Assembly: GCA_030835025.1 (NCBI GenBank)
Contig: JAUQWS010000018.1
Location: forward strand, 1 to 52,614
Source of the DNA: Ignavibacteria bacterium
Lineage (GTDB): Bacteria; Bacteroidota; Ignavibacteria; Tepidaquicellales; OLB5
Reading direction: 5' to 3'
Length of the DNA: 52,614 nt
Shown: positions 29,344 through 38,798 of the stretch, piece by piece
Numbering within the stretch: the stretch's first letter is position 1
Layout: each line of letters begins with the position of its first letter
Program-made: the position numbers and the translations under genes
Notes under the pieces: generated by a model
What the model saw: the letters and a program-made list of their open reading frames with translations, nothing else
What the model was told of the DNA's origin: nothing
The model's database searches: none

Positions 29344-30003
29344 TTACTTCTTATCTACAATCCTTTTTTCAAGAATATTATCGATGAGTCCGTAGTCTTT
29401 TGCCTCTTCTGCGCTCATGAAATTGTCCCTGTCGCAGTCTTTTTTCACAGTGTCAAAATCCTTGCCCGTGTGTTTTACCAGTATATTATAGATCGTATCC
29501 CTTGTCTTAAGCATTTCTTTGGTGTAGATCTCAATATCAGTTGCCTGACCCTGAGTACCGCCAAGAGGCTGGTGGATCATTATCTTTGAATTCGGAAGAG
29601 AAGTCCTCTTGCCTTTTTCACCTCCGGCAAGCAGCACTGCACCCATAGAAGCTGCCATCCCTGTACATATTGTGGCTACATTTGGCTTGATGTACTGCAT
29701 CGTGTCATATATGGCAAGTCCGGCCGATACACTTCCTCCCGGAGAATTGATGTAAAGCATAACATCTTTATCTGCATCTTCTGATTCAAGGAACAACAGC
29801 TGGGCAATCACCAGGCTTGCAGTATGGTCATCTACTGGGAATCCGAGAAAGATGATCCGTTCCCTCAAGAGACGGGAATAAATATCCATTCCTCTTTCGC
29901 CGCGTGCAGTCTGTTCCACAACCATCGGTACCAGCTGGGCTGAAATGCTCTGGTTTTTCTCTATCTCAAGCTTGTTACCTGAGATTATTTTATGGTAATC
30001 CAT
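29344..30003 (-). CDS. clpP: ATP-dependent Clp protease proteolytic subunit
   Basis: The serine peptidase of ClpXP/ClpAP. 219 residues. Triad S119 ('GMAASMGA'), H144 ('MIHQP') and D193 ('DRDNFMS'); their spacing of 25 and 49 equals that of E. coli ClpP. A 30-residue N-terminal part includes a likely processed propeptide. It follows tig in the same operon with 39 bases between, but clpX is not next to it here. Confidence 0.97.
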   Translation of the reverse strand: MDYHKIISGNKLEIEKNQSISAQLVPMVVEQTARGERGMDIYSRLLRERIIFLGFPVDDHTASLVIAQLLFLESEDADKDVMLYINSPGGSVSAGLAIYDTMQYIKPNVATICTGMAASMGAVLLAGGEKGKRTSLPNSKIMIHQPLGGTQGQATDIEIYTKEMLKTRDTIYNILVKHTGKDFDTVKKDCDRDNFMSAEEAKDYGLIDNILEKRIVDKK

Positions 30004-30042
30004 TAATTTTCCTTCTATAATGATTAAGTTACGCTTGTATTC

Positions 30043-31380
30043 TTAAGATTTAGATTTCTTTGTTTTTGCCGGTTTCTTTTCTTTCTTTTCTTTTGTTCCG
30101 GTATCTTCAGTGTGGTCGTGCTGTTGTTTTTCAACTTCCTTTATCTTGGCATTTTCTATAAGGAATTTCATTAATTTGTCATCCAGCACTCTGTATTTAA
30201 GGTCAGGATTGTTTTCGTATATGGTTTTCAGTTTGTCAACAGGCAGATTATATTTCTTCGCGTCAGCTTCAATTATCGGTTCAATATCCTTATCCGTAAC
30301 TTCTATTTTTTCTGCTTTGATTATTTCATCCCTTATTAAGTACCATTTTACCTGCAGAATCGCATCGACACGTTTAGTCTTTCTGAATTCTTCTTCATCA
30401 AAATCGGGGGGAAGCTTCCTTTTCTGATTCTGGTTCTTAACATCCTCCACGTATGAATCAAGTATATTTGAGATCAGTGCATCCGGTGCCGTTACTTCAT
30501 TTAACTTAATCAATTCACTGACTATATTGTTCCTTACTTCCTGGTCCTCAATATTCCTGTAAATTCCGTCAAGGTCGGTCTTTACTTTTTCCCTGAATTC
30601 TTCAACTGTCTTAACACTTCCATCGGAATATATGTGATTAAAAAACTCTTCATTTAGTTCAGGGAAGATCACTTTTTCTACCTTCAGGCAGTTAACTCTG
30701 TACTTTTCTGTTTTTCCTTCTTCCTGGGCGGGGAGTATCAGTACTCTTTCTTCACCTGCAGATATCTCTGATAGCTGTTCTTTGAATTCCTTGTTGATCT
30801 GAGGATCGTTAAGGTAAACTCTGATGCTCTTATCGCGCTCCCCGATTATGTCTACCCCCGTTTCATCCAGCTTTTGCACATCTATTGTCAAAGTGTATTC
30901 GTCGCCATCAGCTTTGGGAGCTTCTTCATATTTTACGTGTTTGGACTGAATATACTTGATCTCTTCGTCGATCAATTTCTCGTCAATCCTGTAAACCGTC
31001 TTAGTAACTTCAATACCCTTATAATCTGCCAGCGTAATTTCAGGTTTTACTTCATATTTGACTTTGAATTTGAACAAAGATTTCTGTTCGTAATCCATAT
31101 CTACCAATGCTGCTTCACCCAAAGGATGTATATGATTATCATCAAGATATTTCCTATATATCTCGTTTGAAACGTCTTCCAATGAACCTTGTTCAATAAG
31201 GTCACCGTACATTCTCTTCAGCATCGAAATTGGGGCTTTTCCCTTGCGAAAACCGGGAATTTCAGCCTTTTTTTGATACTTTTGGTATGCTTTTTCGAAA
31301 TAGGGAGCCATATCTGCGTAAGTAACCTCAAATTCCACTTCCTGTTTAACGTCGTCTATTTTGTTTACTTTAAATTCCAT
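30043..31380 (-). CDS. tig: Trigger factor
   Basis: Ribosome-bound chaperone and prolyl isomerase. 445 residues from the ATG at 31380; an in-frame TTG six bases upstream is possible. The N-terminal ribosome-binding signature is 'GFRKGKAPISMLKRMYG', a PPIase-like middle domain follows, and the C-terminus ends in a Lys-rich tail ('KEKKEKKPAKTKKSKS') longer than usual. It has a clear promoter (TTGAAC-17-TATATTTG) with a leader of about 16 bases. Order tig-clpP is common. Confidence 0.95.
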   Translation of the reverse strand: MEFKVNKIDDVKQEVEFEVTYADMAPYFEKAYQKYQKKAEIPGFRKGKAPISMLKRMYGDLIEQGSLEDVSNEIYRKYLDDNHIHPLGEAALVDMDYEQKSLFKFKVKYEVKPEITLADYKGIEVTKTVYRIDEKLIDEEIKYIQSKHVKYEEAPKADGDEYTLTIDVQKLDETGVDIIGERDKSIRVYLNDPQINKEFKEQLSEISAGEERVLILPAQEEGKTEKYRVNCLKVEKVIFPELNEEFFNHIYSDGSVKTVEEFREKVKTDLDGIYRNIEDQEVRNNIVSELIKLNEVTAPDALISNILDSYVEDVKNQNQKRKLPPDFDEEEFRKTKRVDAILQVKWYLIRDEIIKAEKIEVTDKDIEPIIEADAKKYNLPVDKLKTIYENNPDLKYRVLDDKLMKFLIENAKIKEVEKQQHDHTEDTGTKEKKEKKPAKTKKSKS

Positions 31381-31400
31381 TTTCAAAATTGATTAATCTG

Positions 31401-31431
31401 CAAATATAGCTGTTCCCGTTTTTTCGTTCAA
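31401..31431 (-). promoter_or_regulatory. Promoter of tig-clpP
   Basis: On the minus strand TTGAAC (31431-31426), a 17-base spacer and TATATTTG (31408-31401). Predicted start near 31396. Confidence 0.7.
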
Positions 31432-31557
31432 TGTACAATGTTGCCACAAATTAGGAAGCATTTAACTGAATCTGTTATAGAGACTTAAGCAGTAGTGTTT
31501 GAAGCCTCAGTTAATTGAATAGAAATTAACACCAACTTTGGATAAATTGCACTTATT

Positions 31558-32751
31558 ATGAACAAGATATTGAGAGATTTGACCGCAAAGAAATCCCGGC
31601 TGGTAATAGGGCTTCTTTCTGGAACTTCTGTGGATTCAGTCGATGCCGTACTTGTAAAGATATCCGGTCACGGTACAAATACTGTTATCAAGATCCTGGA
31701 TTTCGCCTCACAAGTAATACCCGAAAATATCAGGCTGTCAGTATTTCGCAATTCAGATGCGAAATCAGCCAGAATTGATGAGATTTGCCGGCTGAATGTA
31801 ATAATCGGAGCCATATTTGCAGATGCAGTGCTCAAGATCCTCAAACGGAATGGACTCGGAGCTTCACAAGTTGATTTAATAGGTTCTCACGGCCAGACCA
31901 TTCATCATTTACCTGACAGGAAAGCTTTTCATGGATATATGGTGAAATCAACCATGCAAATCGGGGACCCGTCTATTATTGCGAATTTGACAAGTATTAC
32001 TACAATCGGTGATTTCAGAATTGCAGATTGCTCAGTCGGCGGCGATGGAGCACCTTTGGTTCCCTACCTGGATTATATATTGTTTTCCGATAGTAAACTG
32101 AGCAGGGGACTTCTTAACATCGGCGGAATCTCAAACATTACGGTAATTCCCCGGAAATCAAAGAAAGAGAATGTTATAGCTTTTGATACGGGTCCGGGCA
32201 ATATGATTATTGACGGAATGATGTACCACCTGTTCAGGAAAAAGTATGATAAGAACGGAAGTACAGCCAAAAAAGGTAAAGTTAATGCCGGCCTTTTCAG
32301 TTTCCTGCTAGCTGATGATGTTTATCAGTTGTTCCCTCCAAAATCCACTGGCAGAGAGCATTATGGTAGGGAGTTTCAAAAGAAGCTGCTTGCAAGATCA
32401 AAAGGCATGAACAAAAATGATGTTATCAGAACGGTTACAGAATTTACCGCTTATACTATTTGGTTCAATTATTCCTATTTCATTAAACCGGTGACAAAGA
32501 TTGACGAACTAATTGTAAGCGGCGGGGGAACAAGGAACCCTGTACTCATGGATGTGCTGAGAACTTATTTTAAGGGAGTTAAAGTGAGTGTTATAAATAA
32601 ATACGGAATTAATGCAAAAAATAAAGAAGCAGTTCTTTTTGCAGTGCTTGCTAATGAATGTATTTCCGGAATTAGTACAAATATGACAACTGTTACCGGT
32701 TCCGGCAGGGATGTCATCCTCGGTAAGATCTGTCAGGGAGCAGCTCTATGA
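31558..32751 (+). CDS. anmK: Anhydro-N-acetylmuramic acid kinase
   Basis: Phosphorylates 1,6-anhydro-MurNAc produced by lytic transglycosylases, returning it to MurNAc-6-phosphate. 397 residues. 'GLLSGTSVDSVDAVLV' (ATP-binding loop), 'IGSHGQTIHH', 'GDFRIADCSVGGDGAPLVP', 'LLNIGGISNITVIP' and 'AFDTGPGNMIIDG' match AnmK. Overlaps the next gene by 4 bases (ATGA). No ribosome site is evident; a TAAATT box 10 bases before ATG would give a very short leader. It fits with the lytic transglycosylase at 50610. Confidence 0.94.
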   Translation: MNKILRDLTAKKSRLVIGLLSGTSVDSVDAVLVKISGHGTNTVIKILDFASQVIPENIRLSVFRNSDAKSARIDEICRLNVIIGAIFADAVLKILKRNGLGASQVDLIGSHGQTIHHLPDRKAFHGYMVKSTMQIGDPSIIANLTSITTIGDFRIADCSVGGDGAPLVPYLDYILFSDSKLSRGLLNIGGISNITVIPRKSKKENVIAFDTGPGNMIIDGMMYHLFRKKYDKNGSTAKKGKVNAGLFSFLLADDVYQLFPPKSTGREHYGREFQKKLLARSKGMNKNDVIRTVTEFTAYTIWFNYSYFIKPVTKIDELIVSGGGTRNPVLMDVLRTYFKGVKVSVINKYGINAKNKEAVLFAVLANECISGISTNMTTVTGSGRDVILGKICQGAAL

Positions 32752-33479
32752 ACTATGCGGGCAAGATTGCGATCGTAACCGGCGGTACGGGAGCGCTTGG
32801 GAGAGTTATAGTCAACAAGTTTGCATCGGCTGGAATGAAGGTCTATGTTCCCGTTCGTTCGATCCAGGAATTTAATACGATATTTGATGATTCGCAGGAT
32901 TCTAAACTGGAATTCAAGGGTCTCCTGAAACGTTACGCCTTGCCTTGCGATGCATTGAATGAAGAAGAAGTGAAGGAGTTTTGCAGCAATGTGGTAAAAC
33001 AGGATATGAAGATCGACTTCCTTGTCAATACAGTTGGAGGATACCACCCAAAGAGGCTGATAGAAGATACTGATCGTGAACTGTTGGAAAAGCAGCTCCT
33101 GCTGAATTTCTATACTACATTTTACTTTACAAAACATGCCTTAACATATATGAAAGCAAGCAGCTACGGCAGGGTAATTTCAATTGGCGCTAAGCCTGCT
33201 ATCGAAACAACGGCAGGTAAGTTCGCCTATTCAATGAGCAAAGCAGCAGTGGTGAACCTGATGCAGACACTTGCAGAAGAGCACAAAGAACTGGACCTGA
33301 CATTTAATGCTATAATACCGAGTATTATCGATACTCCCGCTAACCGCGAATCAATGCAGAACCAGGACTTCGCCAAATGGGTCACTCCCGAAGAAATAGC
33401 CGAAACGTGTCTGTTTTTGGTCAGTAATGAAGCAAAGGGTTACAGGGGAAATGTAATAAAGATGTACGGACGCTTATAG
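32748..33479 (+). CDS. Short-chain dehydrogenase/reductase
   Basis: 243 residues, classical SDR. Cofactor loop 'TGGTGALG' (11-18), 'NTVGGYHP' in place of the usual NNAG, and active site Y161-x3-K165 ('YSMSK') with Ser in 'RVISIGA' 15 residues before. Substrate unknown. The 4-base overlap with anmK (ATGA) indicates one operon; a direct role in anhydro-muramic acid recycling is not established. Confidence 0.9.
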   Translation: MNYAGKIAIVTGGTGALGRVIVNKFASAGMKVYVPVRSIQEFNTIFDDSQDSKLEFKGLLKRYALPCDALNEEEVKEFCSNVVKQDMKIDFLVNTVGGYHPKRLIEDTDRELLEKQLLLNFYTTFYFTKHALTYMKASSYGRVISIGAKPAIETTAGKFAYSMSKAAVVNLMQTLAEEHKELDLTFNAIIPSIIDTPANRESMQNQDFAKWVTPEEIAETCLFLVSNEAKGYRGNVIKMYGRL

Positions 33480-33504
33480 AATTTCGAGTAAGCGCTTTCT
33501 TATT

Positions 33505-34455
33505 CTAATACTGATAATCGATCTTCAGTATCTTTATCTTCTTATCCTGCGTTGCAACATAAATATACTTTCCGTCTATAACTGCTATCCTGTTTATGTA
33601 AGAATTGCCTTTATAATTTCCCGCAAAGTAATAGGCCTCTGAGTTATTGTTGAAAAATGATTCAATTGATTTTTGATCTGCGACCCACACATAATTACTT
33701 GATGTAACAACCTGATTAGCTGACTTCCTTGCGAAAAGTATTGTAACCATATTTGGGAACGGCAAATTACTTATGTTAAGCACCTGTACACCTGTATTGC
33801 CTTGGGGAACGTATGCATAATTCCCGTCAACATACGGTTCATAAAAGCTTATTCCGTTTGTATATGTACCAACAATTGGCAGCTTTGAAACGTCTGATGC
33901 GTCAATTATCGATAAATGAGCATTGGAGCTCGTAACATATGCCTTCTTATTCCTGACGGTCAGTCCGTTTGCCTCACCGGTAACAATTTGTGTATTCTTA
34001 TATACTGGGAAGTCTGCTACATTCACATCATATACCTGCAGACCTGCATCCAGATTCGTAATATACAGGAACCCGTTATCTATAAAGATCTTTTGTAGCC
34101 TGCCGTTTGTATTTATCGTATTTGTTTTAAGAGCGGGGTATTTCGAGAAGTCATACACCGCTATAACACCGTTTGAGTATGCTGCGTAGGCAAAATGACC
34201 AATGAACGCGAGGCTCTTCAATCCGCTTAATTCTTTTATCTCTGATTTAGCAGCATTGTAGGGGTCTGAAATAGTGATAGAATACAAAGCACCATCGGTT
34301 ATCACATAGGCATTGTCATATAAAATAATGTCCCTGGGTTCTGATGTAAGGCTGAATTCCTTTATCAGCTCAAAATATACTTTGTTAGAGAGTGTCACAT
34401 TGTATAAAGGTGACAAAATCAAAACTGCCAGAATTGCCAAGAGGGTTGTTTTCAT
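33505..34455 (-). CDS. Secreted LVIVD-type beta-propeller protein
   Basis: 316 residues with signal peptide 'KTTLLAILAVLILSPLYNV'. Five to six repeats of about 40 residues with 'GfAYaxxxnGvxVyDfs' and 'YVTSSNAHLSIIDASD' patterns resemble LVIVD/beta-propeller repeats common in Bacteroidetes surface proteins. No T9SS sorting domain and no lipobox, so it is probably periplasmic or loosely attached. It lies alone between the SDR and aspC-like genes, convergent with the former. Function unknown. Confidence 0.8.
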   Translation of the reverse strand: MKTTLLAILAVLILSPLYNVTLSNKVYFELIKEFSLTSEPRDIILYDNAYVITDGALYSITISDPYNAAKSEIKELSGLKSLAFIGHFAYAAYSNGVIAVYDFSKYPALKTNTINTNGRLQKIFIDNGFLYITNLDAGLQVYDVNVADFPVYKNTQIVTGEANGLTVRNKKAYVTSSNAHLSIIDASDVSKLPIVGTYTNGISFYEPYVDGNYAYVPQGNTGVQVLNISNLPFPNMVTILFARKSANQVVTSSNYVWVADQKSIESFFNNNSEAYYFAGNYKGNSYINRIAVIDGKYIYVATQDKKIKILKIDYQY

Positions 34456-34529
34456 AACTTTCAGTACTAAGGTTGAGCCTAAAATGCCGAAAAAAAACTA
34501 CAGAATAAATACTTTAAATCATAATAACA

Positions 34530-34561
34530 CAGCCTGTTACGTAAAAAATTGTAACAGGCTG
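34530..34561 (-). terminator. Hairpin after the aminotransferase gene
   Basis: An 11-bp perfect stem (CAGCCTGTTAC 34530-34540, GTAACAGGCTG 34551-34561) with loop GTAAAAAATT. It lies 27 bases after the aminotransferase stop (minus strand) and before the propeller gene. The following U run is poor, so termination may be partial. Confidence 0.6.
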
Positions 34562-34587
34562 AGATATCTCTTAAACTGAAATGATAA

Positions 34588-35748
34588 TTAGTTTATTACG
34601 GTTTTTATGCGTTTTATTGCCTCATTGATGTTTTCAACGGAATTTGCATAGGAGAATCTGAGGTAACCCTCTCCATAAGCTCCGAACGAAGTTCCTGAAA
34701 GGCATGCTACACCGGCTTCATATAGAAGCTTATCTGCAAGTTCTTTGGATTTGAATCCGGTCCCCGTAATGTTCGGGAAAGCATAAAAAGCGCCGTCAGG
34801 AGTTGAACAGTTAAATCCTTTAATGGTATTTAATCCTTCAACAATTATCTTTCTTCTTCTGTCAAACTCGGCAACAATTTTATCTACTGCATCCTGCGGT
34901 CCGGTGAGTGCTTCAATACAGCCTTTCTGCACAAATGCATTGTTGCACGAATTGCTGTTTACCATAAGCTTTGCTATTACCGGTGCGAGTTCTGTATTCA
35001 TAACACCGTAACCTGCTCTCCAGCCTGTCATTGCGTATGTTTTTGAAAATCCGTCCAGTATGATAGTACGGTCCTTGAATCCCTTGATCTTTGTAATTGA
35101 ATACGGTTTGGCAGCATCATAGAGTATCCTTGAATAGATCTCATCCGAAAGTATCATGCAGTCCCTGTTCCTAAGAATTTCAGCCATTTCTTCAATAACA
35201 GATTGAGGGATAGTTTTGCCTGTCGGATTGCCCGGCGAATTAATGATCACAAACTTAGTTTTGTCGGTTACCAGTTTTTCAAATCCTTTGATATCTATGC
35301 TGAAATTGTTTTCCTGGAGCAAAGGCATAGGCACAGCTTTTGCGCCGACAAAATCTATCATGGATTCATATATAGGGAATCCCGGGTTCGGATAAATTGC
35401 CTCATCTCCCTTTTGAAGCAGTGCCAGTATTGTGAAGAACATTATGGGCTTTGCACCCGGTGTCATTACAACATTCTCGGGAGTAAACTCTACTCCCCGA
35501 GTTTTGGTCACATAATCAGCTATGACCTTTCTCATTTCCATTGTGCCGGCAGCGGGTGAGTAATGCGTATCACCTGCCTGAATAGATCTTACTGCCGCAT
35601 CACAAATGTTTTTCGGAGTAGGGAAGTCAGGTTCACCTATCTGCAAATGAATAATACTTTTACCTTCGGCCTCAAGAGCCTTTGCTTTTGCCAGCACTTC
35701 AAACGCCGTTTCAGTGCCAAGCCTGTATATTCCGTCTGCGAATTTCAT
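34588..35748 (-). CDS. Class I aminotransferase (aspartate aminotransferase-like)
   Basis: 386 residues, PLP-dependent. 'LQIGEPDFPTP', 'YSPAAGTMEMRKVIADYV', 'NSPGNPTGKTIP', Schiff-base K236 in 'DGFSKTYAMTGWRAGYG', and the C-terminal 'YLRFSYANSVENI' carboxylate-binding Arg region. The family includes AspC, alanine and branched-chain-type aminotransferases; substrate unclear. It lies 152 bases after livF, on the same strand, which may indicate amino-acid metabolism linked to the transporter. Confidence 0.93.
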   Translation of the reverse strand: MKFADGIYRLGTETAFEVLAKAKALEAEGKSIIHLQIGEPDFPTPKNICDAAVRSIQAGDTHYSPAAGTMEMRKVIADYVTKTRGVEFTPENVVMTPGAKPIMFFTILALLQKGDEAIYPNPGFPIYESMIDFVGAKAVPMPLLQENNFSIDIKGFEKLVTDKTKFVIINSPGNPTGKTIPQSVIEEMAEILRNRDCMILSDEIYSRILYDAAKPYSITKIKGFKDRTIILDGFSKTYAMTGWRAGYGVMNTELAPVIAKLMVNSNSCNNAFVQKGCIEALTGPQDAVDKIVAEFDRRRKIIVEGLNTIKGFNCSTPDGAFYAFPNITGTGFKSKELADKLLYEAGVACLSGTSFGAYGEGYLRFSYANSVENINEAIKRIKTVIN

Positions 35749-35839
35749 TTTTGTTTATGTTTAAATTGAGTTAAGTGTGATTTATTTTTTTTGTTAGCTT
35801 TTACCTGTGTCTAATACTCTATTGAATTCTATATAAGTT

Positions 35840-35895
35840 CTAAATGCTTCATTTAGATTTCGGATTTCGGATCATTTAATACCGCAATCCGCAAT
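35840..35895. repeat. Short tandem and inverted repeats between livF and the aminotransferase gene
   Basis: An inverted repeat CTAAATG (35840-35846) / CATTTAG (35850-35856), then GATTTCG repeated twice in tandem (35856-35869) and CCGCAAT repeated twice in tandem (35882-35895). Such oligonucleotide doublets are typical of dispersed intergenic repeats, but only one copy is in the window. Confidence 0.5.
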
Positions 35896-35900
35896 ATCGT

Positions 35901-36614
35901 CTAAGTTTCACCGAGATACGCCTTTCTTATTTCAGGATTCGACGCCAGATCCTTTGCCGGTCCCTCAAGTATTATCTTACCGGTTTCCAGAACATAGCCG
36001 TAGCTTGCAGTGTTTAGTGCCAGATGTGCATTTTGTTCAACAAGAAGTATTGTTACGCCAAGTGACCTGTTTATCTCTACTATTTTTTCGAATATCGTCT
36101 TAACTAAAATGGGAGCTATTCCAAGTGATGGCTCATCAAGAAGCAGCATTTTAGGTTTAGACATTAGTGCTCTTGATATTGCCAGCATCTGCTGTTCACC
36201 GCCCGATAATGTACCGCCCGGCTGCTTGATTCTTTCTTTTAGCCTTGGGAAAATATTGAAAATGAAGTCCTGGTCTTTTTGAAAGTTATTTTTATCTTTC
36301 CTAAGATATGCACCCATTTCAAGGTTCTCTTTTACGGTCAGGTTGGCAAAGATAAGCCTTCCTTCAGGAACCTGGCACAATCCTCTTTCTACAACCTTAT
36401 GAGGCGCCAGATCGGTTATATCCTTACCGTCATAAGTGATCCTGCTGCCTTCCGCAGATTTGACCACATTTGAAATTGCCCTTAATGTAGTAGTTTTGCC
36501 CGCTCCGTTGGCTCCAATAAGCGTTACAATGGATTTCTCGGGAACCCTGATGGAAATTCCTTTGATCGCATTTATCGCTCCGTAATTTACAACCAGATTT
36601 TCTACTGTGAGCAT
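35901..36614 (-). CDS. livF: Branched-chain amino acid ABC transporter ATPase LivF
   Basis: 237 residues. Walker A 'GANGAGKTT' (34-42), ABC signature 'LSGGEQQML', Walker B 'LLLDEPSLGIAP'. The C-terminus 'GKIILEGPAKDLASNPEIRKAYLGE' is typical LivF. Start ATG 36614, 15 bases after livG. It is the last gene of a livM-livG-livF operon. Confidence 0.95.
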   Translation of the reverse strand: MLTVENLVVNYGAINAIKGISIRVPEKSIVTLIGANGAGKTTTLRAISNVVKSAEGSRITYDGKDITDLAPHKVVERGLCQVPEGRLIFANLTVKENLEMGAYLRKDKNNFQKDQDFIFNIFPRLKERIKQPGGTLSGGEQQMLAISRALMSKPKMLLLDEPSLGIAPILVKTIFEKIVEINRSLGVTILLVEQNAHLALNTASYGYVLETGKIILEGPAKDLASNPEIRKAYLGET

Positions 36615-36629
36615 TCTTTTATTTGATAG

Positions 36630-37400
36630 CTACTTAACAGCTGTTTCGCCAAGGTAAGCTTCAATTACTTTCGGGTCTTTCTGTATTTCTTCGGGTTTTC
36701 CTTCGGCAATTTTCTTGCCGTAATCAAGTACAAATATCCTTTCGCAAATTCCCATAACTACGTTCATATCGTGCTCTACCAAAAGGATCGAAATGTTGAA
36801 TTTCTCTTTCACTGTCTGAATGAGCAGCATCAGGTCTTTTTTCTCCGCGGGATTCATTCCGGCTGCAGGTTCATCAAGAAGCAGTAATTTGGGCTTTGTT
36901 GCTAGAGCTCTTACGATCTCAAGTTTTCGCTGGTCACCGTAAGGCAGATTTTTTGCATACTCATCGGCATCAACATGAAGATCGAACATCTCAAGCATTT
37001 CATGTATTTCATTATTTATGGATTTTTCCTCATCATGGTAGCTCTTAAGCTGAACAATTGAACTGAAAAGCTTTGATCTGCAGCCGTTATTGTATGAGAC
37101 CCTGACGTTATCCTTTACAGTGAGGCTTGGGCAAAGGCGTATATTCTGGAATGTCCTTGCAATACCTTTATGCGTTACCTCAAACGGCTTGTACTTTACG
37201 ATACTTTCTCCGTTAAACAGCACATCACCTTCGGTCGGGTCATAAACACCGGTAATGATATTAAAGACTGTGGTTTTTCCTGCCCCGTTTGGACCAATCA
37301 TACCGACGAGTTCATTACCGCCCATTTGGGTAGAAAGTGAATCAACAGCAGTCAATCCGCCGAACTTGATGGTACAATTATCTATTTTCAGGAGTTCCAA
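36630..37400 (-). CDS. livG: Branched-chain amino acid ABC transporter ATPase LivG
   Basis: 256 residues. Walker A 'GPNGAGKTT', signature 'LPYGDQRKLEIVRAL' (the LivG-type 'YGxQR' variant), Walker B 'LLLDEPAAGMNP', and 'LVEHDMNVVMGICERIFVLD' H-loop. The gene starts at TTG 37400 (upstream sequence CCGGAAAA), 11 bases after livM. The order livM-livG-livF is conserved, but livH and the binding protein are absent here. Confidence 0.95.
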   Translation of the reverse strand: MELLKIDNCTIKFGGLTAVDSLSTQMGGNELVGMIGPNGAGKTTVFNIITGVYDPTEGDVLFNGESIVKYKPFEVTHKGIARTFQNIRLCPSLTVKDNVRVSYNNGCRSKLFSSIVQLKSYHDEEKSINNEIHEMLEMFDLHVDADEYAKNLPYGDQRKLEIVRALATKPKLLLLDEPAAGMNPAEKKDLMLLIQTVKEKFNISILLVEHDMNVVMGICERIFVLDYGKKIAEGKPEEIQKDPKVIEAYLGETAVK

Positions 37401-37411
37401 TTTTTTCCGGC

Positions 37412-38470
37412 TCAGTCTTTTAATGTTGATTCCGGTTTTTCTTCCGGTGTCAATTTCTTCTTTTTGTAAAGCTTTATCCCAAACAGTCCCTGCGGCCTGA
37501 GGATCATCATAACTATAAGCAGAAGAGCGTATATGATCATTCTGTATTGCTGAATATCACGCAGCAGTTCCGGTAATATTGTAAGGATTATTGCAGCCAG
37601 CACAACTCCGAACATACTGCCCATTCCGCCGAGTATTACCATTGCAACAATTTCAACTGAACGCAGGAAGTTAAAATCTTCGGGGTTTATGTATTGCAGA
37701 AAATGGGCGTACAATCCGCCTGCAACTCCGGCAAAAAAAGCACCGATTATGAATGCAGTTACTTTGAATCTGGTTGTATTTACACCCATTGCCTCTGCAG
37801 CTATTTCATCATCTTTAACCGCAATAAATCCGCGGCCGTATGTTGAACGCATCAGATTAGTGATGCCGAAAATGATGATAGCCACTATTAGGAATGTCCA
37901 GAAGAAATCTGTGTACTTGGGTATTTCGTAGAACTTATAAGACATCGAGCTCAGCTCTGATACCATTTCAAGGCTTGTTATGCCGTTTTCATAAATATAA
38001 ATCCCTCTGAATCCCTGTGACGCGCCGATGAAATTGAGGTTTTGAATGACAACCCTGATTATTTCGCTGAAACCCAAAGTAGTAATGGCAAGATAATCTC
38101 CCTTAAGCCTTAAGGAAGGAACTCCAACCACAACTCCTATAACTGCTGCACCGGCACCTCCTGCCAGAAGCACAAATATGAACCACAAGGCTTTGCCCGC
38201 AACACCATCGCCAAGAAGGGCAAATAGCGTGGGACCCATGTATGCGCTGATAGCTGCAGAAAGATATGCACCGATCGCCATAAATCCGGCGTGACCAAGT
38301 GAGAACTGCCCGGCATACCCGTTAATAAGGTTAAGGCTGGTTGCAAGCACAATGTTTATTCCGGCATAAATTATGATCTGGTAGTAGTAAGGATTAATTG
38401 AATCTGAAATTAAGTTGACCCCAAAGACAACAACTACAGATATCAAAAATAATATTTTTGTATTACGCAC
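37412..38470 (-). CDS. livM: Branched-chain amino acid ABC transporter permease LivM
   Basis: 352 residues, about nine or ten membrane helices. 'LNLINGYAGQFSLGHAGFMA' near residue 50 and 'GRGFIAVKDDEIAAEAMGVN' (EAA-like loop) are LivM/LivH hallmarks; the length and C-terminal 'MMILRPQGLFG' favour LivM. GTG start at 38470 with a promoter about 40 bases upstream. No substrate-binding protein or second permease is adjacent. Confidence 0.93.
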   Translation of the reverse strand: MRNTKILFLISVVVVFGVNLISDSINPYYYQIIIYAGINIVLATSLNLINGYAGQFSLGHAGFMAIGAYLSAAISAYMGPTLFALLGDGVAGKALWFIFVLLAGGAGAAVIGVVVGVPSLRLKGDYLAITTLGFSEIIRVVIQNLNFIGASQGFRGIYIYENGITSLEMVSELSSMSYKFYEIPKYTDFFWTFLIVAIIIFGITNLMRSTYGRGFIAVKDDEIAAEAMGVNTTRFKVTAFIIGAFFAGVAGGLYAHFLQYINPEDFNFLRSVEIVAMVILGGMGSMFGVVLAAIILTILPELLRDIQQYRMIIYALLLIVMMILRPQGLFGIKLYKKKKLTPEEKPESTLKD

Positions 38471-38517
38471 CGGTAGCCAATGAAGTTCTGAATTATCTTT
38501 TTAGAGTCGTGTTTATA

Positions 38518-38547
38518 CAAAATTAAGGCTTTTTGCGTAATTTTCAA
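38518..38547 (-). promoter_or_regulatory. Promoter of livMGF
   Basis: On the minus strand TTGAAA (38547-38542), a 16-base spacer and TAATTTTG (38525-38518). Predicted start near 38511, leader about 40 bases. Confidence 0.6.
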
Positions 38548-38663
38548 GGTGTTAATGGCTATTGGCTTAATAGGTGTAAAAGAAACGAATTAATGAATAG
38601 AATACAGGTTAGTATTTGGCTCTTCTGCGTAGTTAACAGGTTTAGCGCCCTGACTCCGCCAAA

Positions 38664-38695
38664 CAAAAAAAGCCTAAATCAACAATGATTTAAGC
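38664..38695 (-). terminator. Terminator of tRNA-Val
   Basis: On the minus strand GCTTAAATCA-TTGT-TGATTTAGGC (38695-38672) forms a 10-bp stem with one G-T pair, followed by seven U (38671-38665). It is just downstream of tRNA-Val. Confidence 0.8.
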
Positions 38696-38703
38696 TTTTA
38701 TTG

Positions 38704-38778
38704 TGGGCAGTGAGGGATTCGAACCCCCGACATCTTGCTTGTAAGGCAAGCGCTCTGAACCAGCTGAGCTAACCGCCC
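38704..38778 (-). tRNA. tRNA-Val (anticodon TAC)
   Basis: A 75-base cloverleaf without encoded CCA. On the minus strand GGGCGGTTAGCTCAG opens the acceptor and D arm; the anticodon arm is CTTGC-CTTACAA-GCAAG, anticodon TAC; T arm GGGGGTTCGAATCCCTC; acceptor end CTGCCC and discriminator A. It is a single-gene unit with its own promoter upstream (TTGAGA-16-TAAATTTG) and terminator downstream. Confidence 0.96.
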
Positions 38779-38798
38779 GAAATTTGGTCTAAGTCTTA

